Assembly: GCA_037447655.1 (NCBI GenBank)
Contig: JBBHKE010000215.1
Coordinates: 1 to 37,119 of the forward strand
Reading direction: 5' to 3'
Length of the DNA stretch: 37,119 nt
Source of the DNA: Zygnema cylindricum
Lineage: Eukaryota > Streptophyta > Zygnematophyceae > Zygnematales > Zygnemataceae
Part shown: positions 22,480 to 37,119 of the stretch, one piece after another
Position numbering within the stretch: the first letter of the stretch is position 1
Layout: the number at the start of each line of letters is the position of its first letter
The notes under the pieces: model-generated
What the model saw: only the letters and a program-made list of their open reading frames with translations
The model's database searches: none
Told to the model about the DNA's origin: nothing
Translations under genes and position numbers: made by a program

Positions 22480-23156
22480 CTTGTACAGATTGCTGTTCAA
22501 ATTGTACATGTTGTTGTACGTCATATTTTTGGAGTACGAACTTAAATTTCTCGAACGACTCCGTACTTCTAGTTTTCAGCTCGTACGTTTCATTCACATG
22601 CATAAATTGTATAGTACATCTACTCACAAGGTACCACGTGTCGCAAAGCTGAGAGAAGGTATGCCACGCAAGCACGCAAGACCAAGATAGTGGACACTTT
22701 ATAGTAAGACAGGTGGCAAAACAAAGTATTTCTTTCATTTTAATGTATTTAGATTTTCGAACCGATTCTTTTGGTTTGGCATCTCTATTTTCTTTATTAT
22801 GCTCCACATGAAGTAGAATGGACCAAATGTATACTAAAGCAAGGAATGTGTGGATCTCCAACGTCCACATTTGCTCGTTCTTTTTTTTTGATTTTTTTTT
22901 CGTTCCTTTAATTTCTTTCGATACCGCATCTTGCCTCGTACTCATGTCCATTCAGACAGAGTTTGAGAACTTGGCTGCGCAGAAAGAGTAGAATTTTTCA
23001 ACTTCATGTTTGTTATTTATTACATATTGGCCACACATGCTCTGTAAATGCTGTGTGATTTCATCAGTCATCGATTTCTTTCCATGTCAAATCTCAGTTT
23101 TTGTTCTAGAGTTTGAGCAAAAGAATTAATTCTGAACTCAAAGGACAATTAAAACT
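22480..23156 (+). other. Upstream region of the OSCA gene
   Basis: AT-rich sequence between the last repeat and the ATG at 23157. It must hold the promoter and 5' leader, but no TATA box or leader intron stands out. A T-rich run at 22881-22908 and a CT-rich stretch follow. No further gene is seen. Confidence 0.4.
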
Positions 23157-26100
23157 ATGGTATCTTTTACTGGCCTACTGCTATCAGTCGTCACATCTTT
23201 AAGCATTTTTTTTATCCTCATTCTTGTCTTCCTTTATTTCTCTCACAGCAAGAATAATGATGTCATTTATTTTCCTGCTCGACTGGTCAAGGGCCTAGAT
23301 CCTCCTTCCAAAAGTATTTGCAGTGGTCTTCCCGGTTGGCTATGGGAAGCCCTGTTCACCAAAGACGAAGACATTGCCAAGTTTGCAGGACTTGATGCTG
23401 CAGTCTATGTCCGCTTCCTCAGTACAGGTGCAACAGGCTTTATTCATTTGAGGCTAGCTTTTTCCCTAAAATTATATTTCTCTACATCTAATTTGACTGC
23501 GTGGCTCAACCTTGACATAACAAAATTTACAAAAATTGGCCTCTTAGATGAGACTGACGTGAGTCATTGTAAATATCACTCTTTGGATTCTGATTCGTTT
23601 ACCAAAGTATACAACAAAATAGTTTTTGCAAGGAATGCGTTTTCTTTCATCTTATATCAAACTCGTATTTGTATTTTCCTGTTATTAAGCTTGTCTGCTG
23701 AACTTGATGACTGCTTTAAGTTTTGCTATCTGCAAGTGTAGTTGAAATCCGTCCAGGCCAAATGCACAATCAGATTTGGTCATATAGGGTGATAGGAGAT
23801 GATTAACTTATGCAAATGAGTGGCTTGCTTGGCTGGAGGATTTCTCAATCACACAATGCTCAACATTTGATTGTGCTTGTTGATGAGGTCTCACTTGGAT
23901 TACCTGGACAACTACGCAATAGCCAATGCGGGCACATAATTGCTATTATAGACCTCGCCAGTTCTGCTTATGCCATTTGTGGATTTATATATTTTTCGTT
24001 TGTTTCACTGACAAACAGTTGTTTGAAAATTGATTCATTCTATGTGCAACTGGCACTGCGTCTTGTTACGCCTGTGATGTGCAGCTTTAAGCATCAGTTT
24101 TGCTGCCGCAGTTTTTGGCCTCCTTGTTCTTGTGCCTGTCTGCGCCACAGATCACCATTATGCCGATTTTAATGCTCGCCAGAAGGATCCTGCACAGAGA
24201 ATATCTTATGATACGTTTGACACGCTTGGCATGGGTAATGTGTCTGTAAGTGGTCCCAGTTCCTTGAGAAAGGCCCTCCTGTTTTATTGGATGCAAAATG
24301 CTGATTATGTTTGTGGCTTTTGAAATTCATGAAAATTGAGAGGAATTTTATATTTCCGTTTTACATGACAGAATTGCGTGAATAATGTATTCTGCACAGC
24401 AAGTAGTTTAGCAAAACTACACTTGGCAATTTACACTCACTCACTTTGAATTAACCTGTGCAGAAAACAAGCAATCGTGTGTGGGCTTTCGTTGCTGGAG
24501 CGTGGTGGATGACTGCTTGGACTTTCTTTTTACTTTATCAGGCCAACGAGACTCTTACTACAATGCTTGCGAGCCATTATGGTTCAGCTAAGGCCCTTCC
24601 TGAACAGTATACAGTGTTGGTACGAGACATCCCAAGGCCATTCGCAGGACAAACAAGGCAAGAACAAGTGGACATTTTTTTTCGTCAGATGTACCCAACT
24701 AGCTATTCTAAATCCGTTATTGTGCTCCAGCTCGCTCAAGTGAGTTGACTAAAAACTTGTATTGTCAAGCAAGGATGGTCGTTGCTCTGCATTGGGAGTG
24801 GAATGGCGGCCGCTGGTTCGGCGAGGGATGAGAGAAGCAACATGAACTTGTGTAGTGAAAATATGTGATTGGCAGTTTTTTGCGGATGACTCGATTGTGT
24901 CAGATGTTAGAGATTTTTTTTTTTTTTGAATTCCTTTGCAATAATGCTAATATGTCCTATAGGGACCAACTTATGACAGGTTTTGAAGGTGTGGAATGAG
25001 CTAAAGAATTGTGAAAGGAAGAAAAGCCAGGCAGAGGCAGTTGCCTCAGTAAAGGGGAAAAGTCTAATGCGACAAGGAGGATTTCTTGGTATTGGAGGAC
25101 GTAACCTGGACGCAGTCCAATACTATGAAAAAAGGATAGGCGAACTGCGACCTGTTTTGGAGAAGGCGCAGATGAAGGCTCTTGAAAGCAACACTTCTGC
25201 TGCTGCGTTCGTTTTTTTCCAGACGTAAGTGCACTGCTTGACTAATTTATTGTCCACCAGCTTGACAATGGTGGTGCAGCTAAAGCAAATTTGTGAAATA
25301 GTGGCAGTTTAGTTTTCTGTGTTGCCCAAAGTCTTTCAATTTTGCATTTTTTTCCCAAAATTCTTGCCATTATTACAAACAGAAACTTTACTCTTTGGTT
25401 TTGTCAGTCGAGCAGCTGCCACAAAAGCGTCTCAAGTGATCCATGCTTGTAGGACCGACACATGGGTCACTTCTCCTGCACCAGACCCCAATGCCATACG
25501 ATGGGGAGACGTGGCTGTTTCCCATTACGAGCGAGCTATTCGTAGAGTCTTTGCAGTCTCTTCTGTAATGCTCGTGGTAGTCTTTTTTCTGGTAAGAGCT
25601 CGTTCACAAGATCCTGCTAAGCAATTTGTTGGAAAGAGAAGAAACGACCTAGGCATTTGTGTTAAACTTGTAATCATAGGATCCTTTTCAATGTCAAACT
25701 GCAGATTGACTCCTACTTTCTGAGCAGTTTGGAACGGGTCATTTGTTATTTTTCATCTTACATTTCTTCAAATAATCGGTACAATAGTAGTGCCAGTGTT
25801 ACTTGCTGATTATAAGAAACGACTTAGTCCATGCCCACAGATTCCGGTGGGGATTGTTTCAGCACTGGCTACGCTGAGCACATTGGAAGATATATTCAAG
25901 TTTTTGGTGCCCATTCTTGAATTGTGAGCTTTACAAGGCTTTCCTTCCTCTCCCCCCTTGGATGACCATTTGACCAAGCAACAAGATTGTAATGGCTAAA
26001 ATACGAGATAGGCTGATTGTAGCCACCAGAGGTGAAAACTCAATTTTAGTTTGGTCAATTCCATTCAAGGATGCACTGTGATTGAGCAAATATCTTGCAC

Positions 26101-27985
26101 ATTTTCGAAGATGGAATCAGATGTGAGATGCACCTCAGAGTTGGGTGCATGAGGAAAAAAGATTTTTTATAAGTAATGAAGTTGGAGAGGAAGACTATGG
26201 AATGGTTTGATGATGGAGACCCTCCCTTTTTGCAGGCCCTTAATCAAATCCTCACTTGAAGCTTATCTGCCACAACTGGTGCTATATGGAAGTATTGCAG
26301 CAGTGCCATATGGAATTTTATGGCTGTCAACAGTTGAGGCATACCCAAGTGAGGTGGAGGTGTGGTACAGTACATTGAACAAAGTGTACTCTTTCCTTGT
26401 ATTCAACGTCTTTATAGGCCTTACTATTAGCGGCACCTTGGCAAATTTTCTGTTTAAGATTCCACAGACTCCTTGGCAGGAAATCTTGGAGCTGTTAGGC
26501 AGCTCGGTGCCGAATAATGCCACTTTTTTCATCACATATGTTGCTCTCATGTGAGTATCTGCAATATCTCTATGCCGGTAAAATGATATGGGGAGCTTTT
26601 AGATCATGTACTTACGCTGCCTTGTATTTTACCAAAGTATAAGTGTTGATACGTCAATTGCTCTGTGACAGATTCTATGTGAGCTATGGACTAGAGATCT
26701 CACGTCTCATCCCTTTGATCACGTTTAAATTCCGTAGCCGTTACTTTGTCACAGAGAAAGAAAGGAGGGAAGCCTGGGCTCCTACTTCTGTTGCATATTA
26801 TTTGACAGTTCCACAGGTAAGGTTTAAGTCAGGCCTTAAGCATTTCCCTATGGTTGATGTAAAGGTGCAGTTGTGGGCAGTTAGGACGGTTAAACCAAAG
26901 ATCCTTCTAAAGATGACTGAGGGGGAATGGAACGCTGACATCAAGCTTTGCTGCCTGGTGCAGGACCTCCTTATTTTGACCCTTGGTCTCTGCTATGCAA
27001 TTATTGCCCCCATGATTCTTGCATTCACCTCCATTTATTTTTCTTTCGCTTTACTCATCTATCGTCACCAGGTGAAGGCCACAGTCTCTGACAGACTGTC
27101 TTCAGAAGGATGGATAAACATAAAGTAGAAGTAAACTCGCATGGCGAGTATCCTGTAGTAATTGCCAGCATGTAGTTTTCATGTAAATAATGCGATGGAA
27201 AATGTATGTATAGGTGGATCCAAGATGCCAAGATGTAGTTTTCATGAAAATATGTAAAGCCGATCCCAAGTGTGCGTCTTTTTTAGGTGTATTTGCTATA
27301 AGGGCCTACTTGAATTACAAGAGAGTCCCTAGCACATACTGCATGACTTAAATGTACTTTAATCATTTTTACAGGAGGATGTTGTTCCGTAATTAACTAG
27401 AATGAATTAGAGGGAGGGCAAGGCCTGCAGGTTCTTAACGTTTATGCTCAAAAGTGGGATGGAGGCGGCAAAATGTGGCCACATATTCACTCCAGGATCG
27501 TGGCAGCGCTGTTCACTGCACAAATCACACTAATCGCATATTTTGGAATCAACGAGTCGCTAACTACACTCTGCCTCCTTCCCTTACCGCTCGCAACGTC
27601 CATCTATGCCTGGGTTTCAACTTCTCGTTTCAACAAGTCATTTGACTACACACCCCTTGAGGTGGTGCGAGAACCGGTGAGCTTCTCTAGTTACAATTAC
27701 TGTCTAGTTATCATTATCCGGGAGCCAAGTAAGGCCAATCAGCTTCCTTTTCAGCGTAAGTTTTACCGTCCATTTTTTATGTGCTGATTTAGCTTGAGTA
27801 ACCTGCAGGTGGATGAGGGACCTTCTCCAGCCGAGCTGGTGCTCGCCTACACTCCTCTTTGCATGCAAGCTCCCTCAGTATATGAGGCTTTGGGTGACTT
27901 GGAAGCTGCTGATTTGGCAGTGCAAGCCCGCAGAACAACGGATGAAGATCACTTCACCACACCTTTACTGCACAACTCCAATTGA
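23157..27985 (+). CDS. OSCA/CSC1 family cation channel, ERD4 (OSCA3)-like, 11 exons
   Basis: Osmosensitive or mechanosensitive calcium-permeable channel of the OSCA/TMEM63 family, acting in the plasma or an inner membrane. Exons: 23157-23427, 24085-24245, 24464-24739, 24980-25224, 25408-25591, 25841-25923, 26236-26550, 26672-26816, 26964-27071, 27431-27676, 27809-27985. All introns are GT-AG and phases join exactly to give 736 residues, the normal family length. Visible parts: N-terminal membrane helix at about 6-28 followed by IYFPARLVKGLDPP; second and third helices near 92-112 and 150-172; cytosolic PHM7-type domain at about 190-355 with YTVLVRDIPRP and AFVFFQTRAAA; then the channel-type helices from about 360 to 645, with FNVFIGLTISGTL, NNATFFITYVAL, YGLEISRLIPL and KMWPHIHSRIVAALF. 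The acidic-to-polar tail ends TTPLLHNSN. Motifs are closest to ERD4/OSCA3.1 as remembered; the subclade is inferred. Convergent with the GFAT gene downstream. Confidence 0.9.
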
Positions 27986-28014
27986 CCTTGCATGATATGT
28001 TTTTGTTTTTATCA

Positions 28015-28020
28015 AATAAA
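28015..28020 (+). terminator. Poly(A) signal candidate of the OSCA gene
   Basis: AATAAA 30 bases after the stop codon at 27983-27985, within ATCAAATAAAGAAAGG. Close to the stop but plausible for a short 3' end; a longer 3' UTR is possible. Confidence 0.5.
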
Positions 28021-29311
28021 GAAAGGTAAGGCTGAGCTTGGATAGGAATGTGGACATTATAGCCATAATGATACCCAAGCAATAATGTTTTGCCAAGGTC
28101 ATAAGTTCTCTGGCTGCAACTGCTAGAAATTTCTCAGATATACAAGAAACAATGTTTCAAATGGAAAACACGAGGTTAGAGAAGATCATATCCAGAGGCC
28201 AGCGAAGTACCTCGTGGTCTTCTTGGAACTTCATGTATTTTAAGCACGTAATGGTAGTTGCACACGCATTTAGTTTTTTGTATTATCTTTCTGGCTTGGA
28301 CGAAACCATTTTAGGGCCATTCAATTCCTTGTGAATAGTCTGTTTGTGCTTGGACAAAATGTATAAAAAGCTGTGGGCCTTTTAATTGTGTATTTTTCAA
28401 TAGACATTCGGATGCGATCCTGTAAGGTTGAACAATTGTTAAGATTCAGCAGGGTTGAAGCTCACATGTACTTGCTTAATGAAAACATACAACGATCTAA
28501 ACAGGACATCATTCTTCTACAGTTTCTTATATTTGTGTATAAAGTAACCAAAATGACAAGTTGTTCTGTCCACTACCATTTCTGTGGAATGTACTCGTGC
28601 ACTTGTATGGGTAGTAGTAGCGCTGGTTTGTCAATTACATATTTATACACAAACCATCTACACCGCCATCACGTTTAAAATCAATAACCTCCACTCAGTA
28701 ATATATTTTTTTGAGTAAAAAGGTAGAAGTGTTAAACACAGTCATCAATCGAACAGATCATGGTAGAGGTTAATCTTCTCTTTGTTAGCAAAATTCTGTG
28801 TTTTGTGAAATTGTGAATGTTTGAATAGAAGAGCAGAATAACAAGAAAGCACACGCTGCTGAAGCAATTATCTGGCAATAATGCTGAAGCAGCCCAGCAT
28901 TTTTTATTCATGTATTAACACCGAGTGGAAGTGCACAAAAATTTAACATAATTGACAGATTGATTCTTTCTTAAAGCTATATATGAAGTAATACTTGAAT
29001 TACAAGCTAATTATTACTTTATGGAACTCGTTAGGCTGAATTCAGATTGCCGCAACATCGTGAAGAGTTTTATATCACCTCGACCAAAACACTCGTATTG
29101 CAAATAAAGCCCACGCTTAGACATCTCTGGACCAGCTCAAAATTTTGTCACCCGAAAAAGCCCGAGCTCGTTTGAATAAGCTCTTCTGGTGTACACCAAG
29201 GCATGATTACAATCACATCAGAACAAACCTGAAATGAGAATGCCTTCTGTCATGATCAGCTGATCAGTATGCCCTTGTCCTTATGCCGTTCTGCTCTTTA
29301 TGAAAACAATC
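28021..29311. other. Intergenic region between convergent OSCA and GFAT genes
   Basis: About 1.3 kb of AT-rich sequence holding the 3' ends of both genes. Short frames (28152-28334, 28373-28678) have no domain and weak composition. A TTTATT (AATAAA on the minus strand) near 28904 could serve GFAT, but lies about 400 bases past its stop, so it is a weak candidate. No repeat match is seen. Confidence 0.4.
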
Positions 29312-35843
<6,532 letters not shown>

Positions 35844-36779
35844 TGCCACAACCCGGGCCCTTCTCCTGCTGCCACGTGTCACTTGCCTCCGTTGACACAC
35901 CTGATTCGCCGGCCGACGCTTGTTAAGTGGAAGGGTGAGAGGGAGGAATTGGTGATGCGGCAGTTGAAAAAGACTCGGATGATTTTTTGAAAAAAATTCC
36001 GAAGGCAGTGGAAGTTTGGGTCGGAGGGAGCTTATGGCCGCCAGGATGCCCGGAGTGAGAAAATGGTCAAAAGAGTGGAAGGAGAGGAAGGAGGGAGGAA
36101 AGTGAAGAAAGGAAAACTTTGACCTGTTGCAGATTCGAAATCTATACGAAAGATGGGCTTTATTCCGTGGAAAGGACAAAGAAAGGTACTTTATTGGCTG
36201 CCGGAATATGTGGCGCTCCTATCATTGGCCAGACCGCGTGGCAAAAAGCATAAAAGTATACCGACGATCCTGCCGGCCACGGTAATGAATATGCGAATGT
36301 CCTGTAGTCAACGAACCGTTACATCTCGCGAAAAAAAAGACGCGACCAGTACGGTACGGTACCGCCCGGCGTTGAAAGAAGCCGAAAAATGTCGTCGGAT
36401 TCGGACGGATAGGTCGTTACTCGTTAGGTGAGGCGATATCGATCGGAGAATCGAAAACCAGATAAATTTCGTCGGACTCGCTTACAGGTCGTTACTCGCT
36501 GGGCAGAAGTCGCAAAAGTCAAAATTTTACATAACCGAAACCGACCGTTTTTTTTTTTTTCAAAATCTGAGTAACCGACGCCCGACCGGGTTATGTCACG
36601 CTCCAAAATTGTTAACCGTTAACGGACCGGCGTTTACGAAAATAAAAGTTATCCGAAACTCGATTTCTCGCGACTAACCGTGCCCGCCCGTAACCGAAAA
36701 GTACAAAATTACAACGCTCATTGTTATTAGCGTTAATGTACTTTACAACAATGTACAACGAATGAATAAGCCAATAATT
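35844..36779 (-). promoter_or_regulatory. GFAT 5' leader and upstream region
   Basis: On the minus strand the GFAT frame stays open upstream of MCGIF to an ATG at 36179 (112 extra codons, Ser/Pro/Arg-rich). A TATA-like GTATACTTTTATG lies at about 36250-36262, and two CCAAT sequences lie at about 36194 and 36225 in complement. Their order (CCAAT downstream of the TATA-like site) is not the usual one, so the core promoter is uncertain. From about 36290 the sequence becomes rich in CG and ACCG motifs without a recognisable gene; frames at 36153-36431 and 36424-36606 look fortuitous. Confidence 0.4.
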
Positions 36780-36890
36780 ACGATTTGTCGCGTTCCGTAA
36801 GATTTGTGAAATGAATAGTGTTACTACCGTGTCAGATTTGCGACGCTTTGTCGCATTCCCAAAGATTTGCGAAATGAATAGTGTTACTAC
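36780..36890 (+). repeat. Tandem pair of the 49-bp repeat module
   Basis: Copies at 36780-36827 and 36842-36890, each with TTGTCGCGTTC-like, AAGATTTG(T/C)GAAATGAATA and GTGTTACTAC. Both match the reverse complement of 20911-20971. The second copy ends exactly where the hAT-like repeat starts. Confidence 0.75.
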
Positions 36891-37050
36891 TAGTTTTGGG
36901 TATCGAGGACCTTTTGCCGATATTCGATATATATCGAATTTCAGGTACCCGATAATCGATATATCGCATCGATATATCGAAAAACCAAATTATAGCGATG
37001 TATCGCCAATATATCGAGGCATCAAAAAATTCTTTATTTTTTTTTTCCCC
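36891..37050 (+). mobile_element. Probable hAT-like element end (cut by window)
   Basis: Starts TAGTTTTGGGTATCGAGG, resembling the TIR of the 895-bp hAT element (TAGTGTTGTGTATCGG). It is followed by dense ATATCGAT/CGATATATCG palindromic motifs like its subterminal regions. The other end and the 8-bp duplication are outside the window, so this is a tentative call. Confidence 0.5.
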
Positions 37051-37119
37051 ATTTTTTTTTCAACCCCCCCCCCCGGGCGCGCGCTCAGTGGGGGGGGGGG
37101 GGGGGGGGGGGGGGGGTTG
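37051..37119. other. C-run and 27-base G-run at the window end
   Basis: CAA plus 11 C (37064-37074), then GGGCGCGCGCTCAGT, then 27 G (37090-37116) and TTG. The CAACCC.../...GGGTTG ends are inverted. A G homopolymer of this length at a sequence edge is more likely a sequencing or assembly artefact than biology. Confidence 0.6.

Overview
The window is nuclear DNA from a eukaryote, almost certainly a land plant. It holds two spliced housekeeping-type genes with GT-AG introns, one of them closest to the plant OSCA/ERD4 channels. It also holds Ty1/copia retrotransposons, a hAT element and several short terminal-inverted-repeat (TIR) elements. Intron style and the copia/MITE mix would fit a non-seed plant (bryophyte or lycophyte), but nothing here fixes the species.

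Layout. (1) Positions 1-1058: two MITE-like repeats abutting TIR to TIR. (2) Positions 1059-16879: one large nested retrotransposon block. An old copia element (called B) is bounded by a matching 5-bp target duplication (CATAA at 1059-1063 and 16875-16879). It is split by a solo LTR (called S) and by copies of a younger copia family (called A). One A copy is almost intact (7955-14393, two 1048-bp LTRs, a 1450-codon gag-pol frame with one amber codon). Another lies on the minus strand (3253-7508). The short target duplications only make sense if the middle of the block was inverted after insertion. (3) Positions 16880-22480: a graveyard of TIR elements, comprising three ~560-bp MITE copies (counting the one at 1-541), a 895-bp hAT element with 8-bp target duplications nested inside one MITE, two related 49/50-bp minisatellites that touch MITE ends, and two striking palindromes. 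(4) Positions 23157-27985 (+): an intact 11-exon OSCA/CSC1 (ERD4-like) mechanosensitive or osmosensitive channel gene, 736 residues. (5) Positions 29312-35843 (-): an intact 11-exon glutamine:fructose-6-phosphate aminotransferase (GFAT) gene, 723 residues, convergent with the channel gene. (6) Positions 35844-37119: the GFAT upstream region, a duplicated 49-bp repeat module, the start of a hAT-like repeat and a C-run/G-run that looks like a contig-end artefact.

The two host genes are unrelated in function: the channel passes cations across a membrane under mechanical or osmotic stress, and GFAT makes glucosamine-6-phosphate in the cytosol for UDP-GlcNAc. Their exon models were built by hand from splice sites and reading phase. 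Both join without a frame error. No new enzyme system was found. The most unusual biology is in the retrotransposon block: an inversion readable from target duplications, a primer-binding site complementary to the anticodon region of initiator tRNA-Met that supplies an AUG in the gag frame, a 4.2-kb inverted repeat, and a chimeric LTR.
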